Below are positions 7,654-16,418 of a DNA stretch of 64,000 nucleotides, piece after piece. Position 1 is the stretch's first letter; every line of letters begins with the position of its first letter. The stretch covers positions 7,874,001-7,938,000 of the forward strand of contig NZ_CP070225.1 in assembly GCF_021631985.1 (NCBI RefSeq), read 5' to 3'. The DNA comes from Sandaracinus amylolyticus (lineage in GTDB: Bacteria > Myxococcota_A > Polyangia > Polyangiales > Sandaracinaceae). The position numbers were made by a program, and so were the translations under genes. The notes below the pieces were generated by a model. It had not been told where the DNA came from, made no database searches, and saw nothing but the letters and a program-made list of their open reading frames with translations.

Positions 7654-8901
7654 ATGGGCACCGCGATCCTGCTTCGTGGAGCGCGTCGCGAGGGCGGCGC
7701 GCTCGATGCGATCGAGGCCTTCGCGACCTCGCGCGGAGGTGCGTTCGCACCGCTCGCGAGCCGCGCGGAGGACGAGGACGGAAGGCCTCTTCTCGCGCTC
7801 GCGATCCATCCCGCTGCCGAGCCGGTGCGCGTCGTCGATCTCGGGCGCGATCGGATCGTCGTCGAGGCGACGACCGGCACCGCGGGACCGGGCTACCACG
7901 CGCACGTCGCCGAGCTCCTCCACGCTGCGAGCGACGCGCTCGGCATCGTGTGGGATCACGTCGAGGACGAGAGCGGCTACTTCGAGTCGCGCGATCGCCG
8001 GGCGCTCGAGGACGCGACGAAGATCTGGCTCGCGACCACCGCGATGGAGATCCTCGCGCTGCACACGCGCGGCGTGCGCGGCCTGCAGCTCTCGCTGCCG
8101 GAGGGCACGCTCTTCGAGCACGCGGGCGTGCTCGCGACGCCGATGGGGCCGCGCGATCTCGCGTGGATCGAGCGCGTCGCGCGATCGCCCGGCGACGGCA
8201 TCGACGTGTTCCCGTGGTGGCACCCCGGCGAAGGCGCGCAGACGCTGCGCGACGCGGCGATCGCGGCGATGTGGATCGACGTGCGGTGGCGCCCGCCGCT
8301 CCTCGATGCCGAGCGCGCGCTCTTCGAGCGCATCCTCTCGTGGCTCGATCGCGGGCAGACGCTCGCGCCCGATCTCGAGTGGCCGTGGCGCGAGCAGAGC
8401 GAGCTGCTCGAGCGGCTCGGCGAGGACTCGCTGCGCGCGACGCGCGTGCACCTCCGCGCGAGCGCGCTGCCGCCTGCGGCGGCGATCGGCTATCGCCGCA
8501 ACCCGGTGCGCGTGACCCTCTCGGGCGGCTGGTCGATGCGCGTGCCCGGCGAGCTCGCGGAGCGCTGGGAAGAGCGCGGCACCTGGGTCGCGTGGGACGC
8601 GTCGCGCTCGGTGTGGTTCAACTCGCTCGAGGTCGAGGGAACGGCGGGCACCGACGAGACGCTCGCCGCGCTCCCCGAGATCGAGGGCGAAGGCGACCTC
8701 ATGGGCTTCCAGCGCGGTGCGCTGCGCGCGGTCGCGCGCTTCGCCGAGGGCGAAGAAGACGGGCAGCGTCTCGTGCAGCTCCACGCGCACGCCGCGCTCG
8801 GCGCACACGCGGCGTTCGGCACGGTCGTGATCACGAAGGACGAGGATCGCGAGTGGGCGCTCGAGACGTGGAGCTCGCTGGTCCACCTCGACGAGCGTTG
8901 A
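7654..8901 (+). CDS. Hypothetical protein, 415 residues
   Basis: I do not recognise a family. The product is acidic, soluble-looking and without a signal peptide or TM helices. It has a conserved-looking centre with GIDVFPWWHPGEGAQTL and repeated Trp-rich segments, and a C-terminal part ending in VVITKDEDREWALETWSSLVH. Codon usage is strongly GC-biased in the third position, as in neighbouring genes, which supports a real gene. It is divergent from the Fur-family gene (about 100 bp) and ends at a strong hairpin shared with a convergent gene. Confidence 0.7.
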   Translation: MGTAILLRGARREGGALDAIEAFATSRGGAFAPLASRAEDEDGRPLLALAIHPAAEPVRVVDLGRDRIVVEATTGTAGPGYHAHVAELLHAASDALGIVWDHVEDESGYFESRDRRALEDATKIWLATTAMEILALHTRGVRGLQLSLPEGTLFEHAGVLATPMGPRDLAWIERVARSPGDGIDVFPWWHPGEGAQTLRDAAIAAMWIDVRWRPPLLDAERALFERILSWLDRGQTLAPDLEWPWREQSELLERLGEDSLRATRVHLRASALPPAAAIGYRRNPVRVTLSGGWSMRVPGELAERWEERGTWVAWDASRSVWFNSLEVEGTAGTDETLAALPEIEGEGDLMGFQRGALRAVARFAEGEEDGQRLVQLHAHAALGAHAAFGTVVITKDEDREWALETWSSLVHLDER

Positions 8902-8907
8902 GCTTGC

Positions 8908-8955
8908 GGGAGGGGTCTTGGAAGACCCTCCCCCCGACCGGCGGAGCCGGATCGG
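8908..8955. terminator. Bidirectional hairpins between convergent genes
   Basis: Two hairpins follow directly after the stop codon of the 7654-8901 gene. The first pairs GGGAGGGGTCTT with AAGACCCTCCC around a GG loop (one bulge), at 8908-8933. The second pairs CCGACCGGC with GCCGGATCGG around GGA, at 8934-8955, with one unpaired base on the 3' side. There is no T-tract, so termination would be structure-driven. The convergent gene ends at 9027. Confidence 0.6.
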
Positions 8956-9026
8956 GGTCCCCCACCCCAAACGCTGCGCGCGGGGCCCCAGCCCCGCTTG
9001 CTCGTGCTCGCGACGCCGAGCGCCTC

Positions 9027-9422
9027 TCACGCCGCGCGATCGGCCGCGATCTGCTCGCGCAGCCACGCCTCCGCTTCGACGCGGCGCGCGAACACGCGCT
9101 GCGGGTACGGCGGCGGGGCGAGCCAGTTGATCGCGGTGATGATCCCGCGCACCACCGGCGAGTCCGCGACGATCGCGGTCGCGATCACCACCTTCGCGAG
9201 CTTGCGCTCGTTGGTCTTCGCGAACTCGCTCATGCGCTTGCGCTGCAGCGAGGAGAGCCCGGTCGCGCGCATCCCGAGATGCAGCGCGACCTGACGTCCG
9301 CGTGGCCAGCCCGCTTCGCACTTCGCGATCCACTGCTCGAGCTCGGCGTCGGTGATGTCGCCCTCGGGCCACTCGGTCACCACGAGTGGGAACTGCGAGT
9401 CGTCGAAGCGAATCGATGCCAC
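9027..9422 (-). CDS. Small STAS/SpoIIAA-like hypothetical protein
   Basis: A 131-residue soluble protein with an alternating beta/alpha pattern: FPLVVTEWPEGDITDAELEQW, RQVALHLGM, a KVVIATAIVADSPVVRG strand-helix and a final FARRVEAEAWL helix. This resembles the single-domain STAS/SpoIIAA-like proteins common in myxobacteria, which are thought to act as small regulatory or anti-anti-sigma-type partners. The assignment is by pattern only. A similar-sized protein lies at 12975-13400. It lies just downstream of the frameshifted lipoprotein gene on the same strand, 15 bp away. Confidence 0.6.
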   Translation of the reverse strand: MASIRFDDSQFPLVVTEWPEGDITDAELEQWIAKCEAGWPRGRQVALHLGMRATGLSSLQRKRMSEFAKTNERKLAKVVIATAIVADSPVVRGIITAINWLAPPPYPQRVFARRVEAEAWLREQIAADRAA

Positions 9423-9437
9423 AGCCCGAGAACGGTA

Positions 9438-10632
9438 CTACGGCGGCGTGTAGTTGCGCGAGTAGAGCAGCCGCACCGTCTCGAGGATCGCGGCGCTCGG
9501 TCGCCAGAATCCGTACGGATCGTGGGTCGAGAGCCCGTTGCGGCCCAGCAGGAAGTCGCGCACCTGGCTGCGCAGCACCGACTTCATCGGCACGCCCGCG
9601 AACACCGCGTGGATGTGCGGCGCCTGGTTCGACGGCCAGTCGTCGCTGCCGGGCTTGCGGTACCACGCCGCGAACCCGTGGGTGCCGAGGCGCTCGAGCA
9701 GCGCGCGGATCTCGCTCTCGCTCATGTCGCGGGTGCGCAGATCGATCGCCGCGGTGTACGCCATGCCGTCGACGGTTCCGTCGGACGCGTGGAAGCCCGC
9801 CGACGCCGCGGCGTCGCCGATCGTCTGGGTGATGCGATCCGCGGTGATGCCGGCGCAGCGCAGGCGATCCGAGGCCTCGGGATGGATGCCGTAGTGCAGC
9901 AGCGCGCGGTGCGGGCAGTCGGGCCAGCCGGGATCGGTGGGCGTGCCGCGATCTTCGTTGCACGCGTCGGCGGTGCCGGTGGGCGCTTCGTGGCAGCCCT
10001 CCTCACAATCGCTCTGCACGATCCACGTCGCGCCGTCGCAGCCGAGGATGTCGTCGTCGTGATCGGCCGCGAGCGGGACGCGGCACGGCGGGTCGAGCGT
10101 GAGGCCGTGGCGCGCCGCGCTCGCGCCGCACCACGAAGCACTCGCACTCCGGCAGCGCGCACGCCGCGCTCGCGCCGGTCTCGCCGATCTCGCAGCCGTG
10201 CGCGCACGCTTCGCCGGCGCGCCAACCCGATGCGTCGCACGCGAAGACCCGCGCTCCGTCGGCACGCGCGCCGTCGACCACGCAGCCCTCGGCGGCGGCG
10301 CGCGCCGCGACCGAGGCCTCGCAGTACGAGCCCTCGCCGTCGAAGCACGCGCACGCGCTGGGCGGCGCGCTCGCGTCGATCGGATCGGACGCGCCCGCGT
10401 CGTCGTCGCGGGCCGCGTCCTGCACGACTGGGACGGTGGCGTCGACCTCGGTGCTCGGCGCGGTGCCGCAGCCGAGCGCGAGCGCGACGAACGAGCTCGC
10501 GAGCGACGCGCGCTGCGACCACCACACCGCAGCGCCGTGCCTTCGTCGCGCGATCGCCGACCAGGTCTCGATCGCGGGGCGCGCGCTCTCGACGCGCGAT
10601 CCCCGCGATTTTCCTTCGATTCCGAAGTGCAT
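9438..10632 (-). pseudogene. Frameshifted cysteine-rich lipoprotein, possible M15-like domain
   Basis: The N-terminal part (from the ATG at 10632, with AAGG about 6 bp upstream) encodes a lipoprotein leader ending LALGC and a Cys-rich region (CACFDGEGSYC, ACAHGCEIG, ECECFVV). The reading then shifts by one base near 10105-10130. The C-terminal part continues in another frame from HGLTLDPPCRVPLA to the stop at 9438. That part has AYTAAIDLRTRD and APHIHAVFAG, which loosely recall the metal ligands of M15-type peptidoglycan peptidases. A single extra base in a GC-rich run would explain it. A sequencing error cannot be excluded. Confidence 0.6.
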
Positions 10633-10668
10633 GCGGAGCCTTCTCCGCACGCCGCGTGCCGATCGGTC

Positions 10669-10757
10669 CAGCTGGAGTGCTCGCTGGCGGAGGGCCCGCA
10701 CGGGAGCGTGCGCACGCGGACGGGAGGGCTCTGCGCCCGCGAGCCGATTCTGGACAC
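10669..10757. repeat. Single copy of the hairpin repeat
   Basis: One 89-bp copy related to the 91-bp array at 6769. It shares GGAGTGCTCGCTGG at its left end, the GGAGGGCCCGCACGGGAGCGTG core and the GCGAGCCGA right end. The right end then reads TTCTGGACA, closer to the 95-bp family. The copy fills the gap between the VWA lipoprotein stop codon (10762) and the start of the frameshifted gene (10632). Confidence 0.9.
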
Positions 10758-10761
10758 TCGA

Positions 10762-11967
10762 TCAGTCGAGGCGCGGATCGCAGCCCAGCGCGACGTCGAG
10801 CCGCGCGTCGGGATCGGCCTGCACCGTGCGGCACACGTCGGGGCAGAGCGACATCGTGGTGGGCGCGACGGGATCGTCGAAGTACCAGCCGCTCGCGGTG
10901 CACGCGCCCGCGCCGTCGACGCGGGTCAGCTCGGCGCGCACGGCGTCGCCCGAGCGATAGGTCACGCCGATCGCGTCGAGATCGAGGGTCAGGCCCTCCG
11001 GCGGATCCGGCACCTCGAACTCGCACACGACCGGCACGCCCGCGACGACGCCGCGCGCGATGTCCTCGAAGATCACCGTCCAGTCGGTCTCGCACACGCG
11101 CCCCCGACTGCCGCTGGTGCACCCGGCGATCGGTGCGTCGTCGTCGGTGAGGCAGGCCGCGAGGCGCAGGTAGGTCGTGCCGACGTTCGCGAGCGTGTCG
11201 CAGGTCCCGGTGTCCTCGTCCGACCAGTCGGCGGGCGCGTCGCCGTAGAACCCGACGATCGCGTCGTGGATCGTCCGCTCGAACATCCCCGCGGGCTCGA
11301 GGTCGGCGAGCGCGGCGCGGAATTCGTCGGCCGTGTACTCGTCGGCCTCGTCGTCGGTGATCCACAGGAACACCTTCGCGGCCTCGACGCGCAGGAAGTC
11401 GCGGTAGTCGGGGTAGTGCTCGAGCACGAGGTCGGGCGCGTCGTGCGAGCCGACCGACTCGTGGATCGCGAGCAGACGTCCCTCGGGCCCGCTCGCGCAG
11501 TCGGGCTCGCCGGAGCCGAGCGGCTCGGGCACGCACACACCGGTGTCGCCGTCCTCGCGGCTGATGAGCACGACGCGATAGTCGAGCCCGCTCGCCGCGA
11601 TGATCTCGGCGAAGCGGTTGATGTTGCGGCGCACCTCCGCCGCTTCGTCGTCCATGCTGCCCGAGTTGTCGATCACGATGATGATGTCGACCGGGATCGC
11701 CTCGACCGTCGACTCGGCGTTGATCGCGCGGCACGGCCCGGCGTCGGTGCCGTTCGGGCGCATCGCGTCGCCGGTGATCTCGGCGTCGCTCGCGCCGCCG
11801 TCGTCGCGAGGCGCGCACCGGCCCTCGACGCACACCTCACCGGTCTCGCACTCGGTGGCGCTGGTGCATGGATCGCCGCCGGTATCGCCGGAGCAGTCGC
11901 ATCCCGAGACGAGCGCCAGTGAGAGCGTCGTCGTGATCATCGCGCCGATCCAGGGACGTCCGAGCAT
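10762..11967 (-). CDS. VWA-domain lipoprotein
   Basis: A 401-residue lipoprotein. The leader ends LVSGC (Cys about 22) and is followed by a short EGF-like Cys segment CTSATECETGEVCVEGRC. The von Willebrand A domain starts near residue 80, with the MIDAS motif in VIDNSGSM followed by D and E residues, and a later WITDDEADEY segment. The C-terminal half has several paired cysteines. The ATG at 11967 has GGAGG at a good distance, which decided the start. This is a typical myxobacterial surface-adhesion type; the ligand is unknown. Confidence 0.85.
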   Translation of the reverse strand: MLGRPWIGAMITTTLSLALVSGCDCSGDTGGDPCTSATECETGEVCVEGRCAPRDDGGASDAEITGDAMRPNGTDAGPCRAINAESTVEAIPVDIIIVIDNSGSMDDEAAEVRRNINRFAEIIAASGLDYRVVLISREDGDTGVCVPEPLGSGEPDCASGPEGRLLAIHESVGSHDAPDLVLEHYPDYRDFLRVEAAKVFLWITDDEADEYTADEFRAALADLEPAGMFERTIHDAIVGFYGDAPADWSDEDTGTCDTLANVGTTYLRLAACLTDDDAPIAGCTSGSRGRVCETDWTVIFEDIARGVVAGVPVVCEFEVPDPPEGLTLDLDAIGVTYRSGDAVRAELTRVDGAGACTASGWYFDDPVAPTTMSLCPDVCRTVQADPDARLDVALGCDPRLD

Positions 11968-12003
11968 GGCCCACCTCCGGGGGACCACCATATCTCGGGG
12001 ACG

Positions 12004-12927
12004 TCAGGCGCGCAGATCTTCGCCGCGCAGCTGGCGCAGATAGCTGTCGTATCGCTCGGCCGCGATCTCGCCGCGCTCGACCGCGGCGCGCACCGCGCAG
12101 TCGGGCTCGCGATCGTGCACGCAGTCGCCGAACGCGCAGTCGCCGAGGAACGGGCGCAGATCGACGAAGCATCGCGCGAGATCGCGCGGCGGGATCTCGA
12201 ACGACGCGAGCTCGCGGATGCCCGGCGTGTCCGCGACGAATCCGTCGCTCTCGCCCTCGAGCGGATGCAGCTCGGCGACGCGCGTGGTGTGGCGACCCTT
12301 GCGGACCATGTCGCCGATCTCGCCGACCGCGAGCGCGAGCCCGGGCTGCACCGCGTTGAGCATGCTGCTCTTGCCCGCGCCCGAGGGCCCGGTGAGCGCG
12401 GAGATGCGACCCGCGAGGCGCGCGCGCACCGCGTCGACGCCGACGCCTTCCTTCGCGCTGGTGTAGAGCACCGGATAGCCGATGCGCTCGTAGAGCCCGA
12501 AGCGCTCGCGCGCATCGTGCGCCTCGGGCTCGTCCATCTTCGTCGCGACGATCGCGGCCGCGACGTCGTTGTGCTCGGCGACCACGAGGAAACGATCGAC
12601 GAGGCGCGGGTTCATGCGCGGCAGGCTCGCGGAGAACACGAGCAGCACCTGGTCGAGGTTCGCGACGAGCACGTCCTCGATGGCGCGCCCGCGCGACGTG
12701 GGATGCAGCCGCGAGAACTTGGTGCCGCGCGGCTCGACCTCGACGATCACGCCGGTGTCGCCGCTCTTCTCGATGGAGACGAGATCACCGATCACCGCGA
12801 GATCGGTGTCGGCGCGCTCCTTCTTGAGGCGACCGCGCATGCGGCACTCGATGTCGCCCTCGGCGGTGCGCACGCGGAAGAACCCCGCGGTCGCGCGCAG
12901 CACCCGCCCCGTGATCCGATCGCTCAT
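12004..12927 (-). CDS. rsgA: Ribosome small-subunit GTPase RsgA
   Basis: A 307-residue circularly permuted GTPase that matures the 30S subunit. An OB-fold occupies about residues 5-70. The GTPase motifs come in permuted order: G4 ATKMD (128-132), G5 TSAKEG (156-161), G1 GPSGAGKSS (180-188) and G3 DTPG (233-236). The C-terminal zinc knuckle has Cys264, Cys269, His271 and Cys277. The G4 motif has TKMD rather than the usual NKxD, which is seen in some RsgA proteins. Length matches the family. It is monocistronic or transcribed ahead of the VWA gene. Confidence 0.96.
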   Translation of the reverse strand: MSDRITGRVLRATAGFFRVRTAEGDIECRMRGRLKKERADTDLAVIGDLVSIEKSGDTGVIVEVEPRGTKFSRLHPTSRGRAIEDVLVANLDQVLLVFSASLPRMNPRLVDRFLVVAEHNDVAAAIVATKMDEPEAHDARERFGLYERIGYPVLYTSAKEGVGVDAVRARLAGRISALTGPSGAGKSSMLNAVQPGLALAVGEIGDMVRKGRHTTRVAELHPLEGESDGFVADTPGIRELASFEIPPRDLARCFVDLRPFLGDCAFGDCVHDREPDCAVRAAVERGEIAAERYDSYLRQLRGEDLRA

Positions 12928-12974
12928 TCGGCGCGCAGGCTACGAGACGCCGCGTCACGCGGCCATGCCGCGCG

Positions 12975-13400
12975 TCAGCCTCCGAGGAACTTCCGCGCCT
13001 GCGCCTGCTCCGCCGGGGTCAGCGACGGGGCGAGCCACTGCTCCATCGTGCCGACGCTCTCGAACGCCGCACGGTCCATGTTGCCGCCCTCGCGCAGGAG
13101 CCGCTCGAGCTGGATGCCGATGATCGCGCTGGGGTCGAGGAGCACGGCCTGGCGCTCGACCCGGTCGTTGTCGGCCCGGATGATCGCCCGCAGCGACGAC
13201 GCGACGTCGGGCGCGAGCACGCGCATGCCGCGCCAGTCGGTGCACATCACCACCTTGCCCCGAATTCCAGCGAGGATCCGGCCGAAGATCGGCCCGCTCT
13301 GCCGGATGTCCTCCATCGTGATCCGGCCGGTCTGACGGACCTCGATGAGGCGTCCCACGTTGTTCTCGACGGTGATCACGGCGGCAACGACTCCATCCAC
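12975..13400 (-). CDS. Small STAS-like hypothetical protein
   Basis: A 141-residue soluble protein. The order of elements (AVITVENNVGRLIEVRQTGRIT, a long helix IRQSGPIFGRILAGIRG, KVVMCTDWRGM, then SSLRAIIRADN and RQAVLLDPSAIIGIQLERLL) fits a beta/alpha STAS-like fold. Myxobacterial genomes carry many such single-domain proteins of unknown role. The C-terminal PSLTPAEQAQARKFL is a short amphipathic helix. It is transcribed in the same direction as rsgA, 47 bp upstream of it. Confidence 0.65.
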   Translation of the reverse strand: MDGVVAAVITVENNVGRLIEVRQTGRITMEDIRQSGPIFGRILAGIRGKVVMCTDWRGMRVLAPDVASSLRAIIRADNDRVERQAVLLDPSAIIGIQLERLLREGGNMDRAAFESVGTMEQWLAPSLTPAEQAQARKFLGG

Positions 13401-13487
13401 GAACAGGGATGGAGATCATCGCAGAAGTCACCGGTCGCGCGATCCTGCTCGACCCGGGGCGAGGAAATCGTCGCGACGACGACGAGC

Positions 13488-13599
13488 ACTGAACACGCAC
13501 GTTTCGCTAGGGAGTCGAAATCACGTGTTAATTCAGCCATTTACCGTCGATGTTCAGTAGACGCGATCACTGAACGCACAAAACTGGACTCGTGTTCAG
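13488..13599. promoter_or_regulatory. AT-richer intergenic region with repeated TTCAGT elements
   Basis: Between two divergent genes lies a stretch with much lower GC than its surroundings. It holds four copies of a GTTCAGT-type element: ACTGAACACGCAC (13488), TGTTCAGT (13551), ACTGAACGCACA (13569) and GTGTTCAG (13592). The middle two face each other as TTCAGT-N10-ACTGAA, and the outer two point inward. This looks like an operator cluster for the downstream winged-helix gene at 13622 or its divergent neighbour. Confidence 0.55.
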
Positions 13600-13621
13600 G
13601 TGCGCGGGTAGGGTCCGACGC

Positions 13622-13870
13622 ATGGACAAGAACACGATGGTCTCGGTGCTGGTGGCTCTCTTCGACCTCGCGCGCACGAACCGCCCGGCGAACGTCGAGC
13701 GCATCGCGCGTCAGCTCGAGCTCGGCGCGGACGAGACGCGCGCCGCGCTGCGCGGCCTCGAGGCGCGCGGGCTCGCGGACGCGCTGCGCTGCCGGCTCAC
13801 GCTGGTCGGTCTCGCGCTCGCATCGTCGGCGGCGCAGGGTCGCGAGATCCATCTCGCGGCGGCGGCGTGA
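13622..13870 (+). CDS. Small winged-helix protein
   Basis: An 82-residue protein, DNA-binding-like, with a short helix-turn-helix: ALFDLARTNRPANVERIARQLELGADETRAALRGLEARGLADAL, followed by a wing-like CRLTLVGLALA. It resembles the HTH core of MarR/ArsR-like regulators without any effector domain. The ATG at 13622 was chosen because earlier in-frame codons add a basic extension within the regulatory region. It sits directly behind the TTCAGT-repeat region and is likely autoregulated. It ends 4 bp from the stop codon of a convergent gene. Confidence 0.65.
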   Translation: MDKNTMVSVLVALFDLARTNRPANVERIARQLELGADETRAALRGLEARGLADALRCRLTLVGLALASSAAQGREIHLAAAA

Positions 13871-13873
13871 ACG

Positions 13874-14959
13874 TCAGCGCGGCGCGGATCGCACTGCCCA
13901 GCCGAGCTCGGGGCGCACGCGACCGGTCGCGGGATCCTGCCCCACGCCCGCGAAGCCGCCGACGAATTCCATGCGGTGCTCGGTGGCGAGGTATTTCCAC
14001 AGGAAGGGCACACACGAGACCCCGGACGGCAGCGCGTCGGTGGTCGGCCCTCCGCCGAACGACGACGACAATCCCTGCTGCCACGACTCGAGCGACGGAT
14101 TGCGGATCACGACGCGGCTGTCTCCCACGAGGTAGGGCAGCAGCACGTTGATCCAGCCGGTGACGTAAGGACCGCCGGACGCGTCCTTCAGCTTGTAGAG
14201 CGACTGCCAGAACGCGAGGTCGACCTCGCCCTGCGATGCGCGGGTGAATTGCGCGAGGACGGGCGCGAGCGCGCTCGTCCACCACGAGAGATCGAAGCGC
14301 GCGAGCGCGGCGGCACGACGTTCGATCGCGCGCCAGTCGTCGGGCGTCCCGGTCAGCGTGATCTCGGGGATGCCGCACAGCGAGATCAGCTGGTACGCGA
14401 AGTACGGCTGCGCGGCCGCGAGCAGCGCGATCTCGCTCACCGCGCGCGAGGTCGCGTCGGTGGTCGAGAAGTCGCTCACCACGAGCGCGTGGAGATCCCC
14501 GGTGCGCTCCGCGACCTGCGCCGAGAGCGCGGAGAACACCTCGGGCCACGGATTGTCCGTCGCGCCGAGCACGAAGTCGTCGCGCCGCACCGCGAGCGTC
14601 TCGCGCCCTTGGTGCGACACCAGCTGCGCGCGCAGTCGATCCGCGTTGGCCTGCACGTGCATCGCGAAGCCCTGCGCGATGCAGAGCCACACCGAGTCCG
14701 GCGAGAGCTCGAGCGGTCGATGCTCGTCGAACGCCGCGTGCACCGCCGCGACGAACGGATGGATCGCGACGGGATTCTGGACCCACTTCTCGTCGACGAA
14801 GTCGGGTCGATTCTCGAACGCCCGCGCGAGGGGCCACGAAGGCGTCCACCACGCCTCGACGCGCGATCGCAGCAACGACTCGATCGCATCGCGCGCGTCG
14901 ATCGTCGGCAGTGGATCGCGCGCGCGCTCCACGCGGCTCACCGCGAACGTCGTGCTCAT
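13874..14959 (-). CDS. DUF4419 family protein (copy 2)
   Basis: A 361-residue protein with the DUF4419 hallmark HPFVAAVHAAFDEHRPLELSPDSVWLCIAQGF near residues 67-98 and later VVSDFSTTD, ITLTGTPDDW and QFTRASQGEVDLAFW. DUF4419 is found in fungi and scattered bacteria; no biochemical function is established. Roughly three quarters of the residues match the gene immediately upstream (14982-16073), so the two are recent tandem duplicates. No signal peptide is seen. The ATG at 14959 aligns with the N-terminus of the paralogue. Confidence 0.85.
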   Translation of the reverse strand: MSTTFAVSRVERARDPLPTIDARDAIESLLRSRVEAWWTPSWPLARAFENRPDFVDEKWVQNPVAIHPFVAAVHAAFDEHRPLELSPDSVWLCIAQGFAMHVQANADRLRAQLVSHQGRETLAVRRDDFVLGATDNPWPEVFSALSAQVAERTGDLHALVVSDFSTTDATSRAVSEIALLAAAQPYFAYQLISLCGIPEITLTGTPDDWRAIERRAAALARFDLSWWTSALAPVLAQFTRASQGEVDLAFWQSLYKLKDASGGPYVTGWINVLLPYLVGDSRVVIRNPSLESWQQGLSSSFGGGPTTDALPSGVSCVPFLWKYLATEHRMEFVGGFAGVGQDPATGRVRPELGWAVRSAPR

Positions 14960-14981
14960 GACGTTCGATGGTACGCGAGGC

Positions 14982-16073
14982 TCACGGCGCGCGACCGACC
15001 GCCCACCCGAGCTCCGGTCGCACCCGGCCGGTCGTGGGGTCCTGACCGACGCCCGCGAGCCCACCGATGAACTCCATCCGGTGCTCGGTGCCCAGGTACT
15101 TCCAGAGGAAGGGGACGCGGCAGATCCCCGAGGGCAGTCGCTCGGTCGTGGGACCGTAACCGTCACGCCACGCGCAGAGCGCATCGTTGCGCTCCGGTCT
15201 GCCGTCGCGACCGACGAGGTAGGGGAGCAGCACGTTGATCCATCCGGTGACGCGCGGGCCGCCCGACTCGTTCATCAGCTTGTAGAGCGACTGCCAGAAC
15301 GCGACGTCGACGTCGCCCTGCGACGCGCGCGTGAATTGTGCGAGAACGGGCGCGAGCGCATCGGTCCACCACGCGAGGTCGAAGCGCGCGAGCGCGGCGG
15401 CGCAACGCTCGATGGCGCGCCAATCGTCGGGCGTCCCGGTCAGCGTGATGGCGGGGATGCCGCACCGCGTGTGCACCTGGTAGCCGAAGTACGGCTGCAT
15501 CGCGGCGAGCAGCGCGATCTCGCTCGCCGCGCGCGACACGGGATCGGTCGTGGAGAAGTCGCTCACGACGAGGGCGTGGAGCTCGCCGGTGCGCGCCGCG
15601 ACCTGGGCCGACATCGCTGCGAACACCTCGGGCCACGGATTCCGCGGCGAGCCGAGCACGAAGTCGTCGCGCCGCACGATGATCGTCTCGCGCCCTTCGT
15701 GCGAGACCAGCTGCGCGCGAAGCTCGCGCGCGTTCGCCTGCACGTGGGTCGCGAAACCCTGCGCGATGCAGAGCCACACCGCGTCGAGTGAGAGCTCGAG
15801 CGGCCGATGCTGATCGAACGCAGCGTGCACCGCGGCGACGAACGGATGAAACGCGACGTGCTCGTCGCCCTCGTGGGTCCAGCGGCGCTCCAACACGCGC
15901 GCCAGGGGCCACGCTGGGCACCACCAAGCCTCGACCCGTGATCGCAACAGCGACTCGACCGCGTCGCGGGCATCGATCGTGGGAATTGGAAAGCCCGGGC
16001 GCTCCACCGCGCTCACCGCAAACGTGAACGCGACACCCGCAACCGCAGCGACCAGCTCGCGGAGCCGTCCCAT
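14982..16073 (-). CDS. DUF4419 family protein (copy 1)
   Basis: A 363-residue paralogue of the next gene, with the same HPFVAAVHAAFDQHRPLELS, LCIAQGFATHVQAN, SDFSTTDPVSR and PYFGYQVHTRCGIP segments. It ends 22 bp before the start codon of its copy, so both are probably one transcript. The N-terminus is about 15 residues longer and hydrophobic (ELVAAVAGVAFTFAVSAVE), which may be a weak signal or just a start-site artefact. No function is known for DUF4419; the duplication suggests partner or substrate diversification. Confidence 0.83.
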   Translation of the reverse strand: MGRLRELVAAVAGVAFTFAVSAVERPGFPIPTIDARDAVESLLRSRVEAWWCPAWPLARVLERRWTHEGDEHVAFHPFVAAVHAAFDQHRPLELSLDAVWLCIAQGFATHVQANARELRAQLVSHEGRETIIVRRDDFVLGSPRNPWPEVFAAMSAQVAARTGELHALVVSDFSTTDPVSRAASEIALLAAMQPYFGYQVHTRCGIPAITLTGTPDDWRAIERCAAALARFDLAWWTDALAPVLAQFTRASQGDVDVAFWQSLYKLMNESGGPRVTGWINVLLPYLVGRDGRPERNDALCAWRDGYGPTTERLPSGICRVPFLWKYLGTEHRMEFIGGLAGVGQDPTTGRVRPELGWAVGRAP

Positions 16074-16279
16074 TGGCCGCGATGCCCGAAGGGCGAGCCG
16101 GTCCGCGCGTGAAGTCGAGAGCACGCGACGCGTGCTCTCGGCTTCGCGCGCTCTCAGCAACCACCCCCGCCGATCCGCTCTCCACCCCGCGCGGCCGAAG
16201 CCCTACCAGCCGGGGCGCGGGGAGGGGTCTCGCGCGCAGTTCCGCAGGAGCCAACCAGCCTCCGCGAGAGCTGCGCATG

Positions 16280-16314
16280 CTCGATGACGCCGCGCGAAGC
16301 GCCGCGTCATCGAG
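16280..16314. terminator. 35-nt near-perfect hairpin
   Basis: Arms CTCGATGACGC and GCGTCATCGAG pair perfectly. Inside, after a C-C mismatch, GCGC pairs with GCGC around a GAA loop. It lies in the 345-bp gap 16074-16418, downstream of the glycosyltransferase stop (16419, minus strand) and upstream of the DUF4419 pair. It is a likely terminator, though without a T-tract. The rest of that gap holds pyrimidine-rich low-complexity sequence and no gene I can support. Confidence 0.6.
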
Positions 16315-16418
16315 AACCCACCTATCCAGCCGTCACACCCGCAGCAGGACGCCGCTCCGAGGATGTCCGAGCACGAGACCCCTCCCCGCGCCCCTCACCG
16401 AAGCCTCTCCCCGCGCGC

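Noticed and set aside
7548-11150. Long plus-strand open frame across several genes
   Set aside because: It crosses a Fur-family gene, hypotheticals and a repeat, and its product is low-complexity Arg/Ala sequence; a shadow in very GC-rich DNA.
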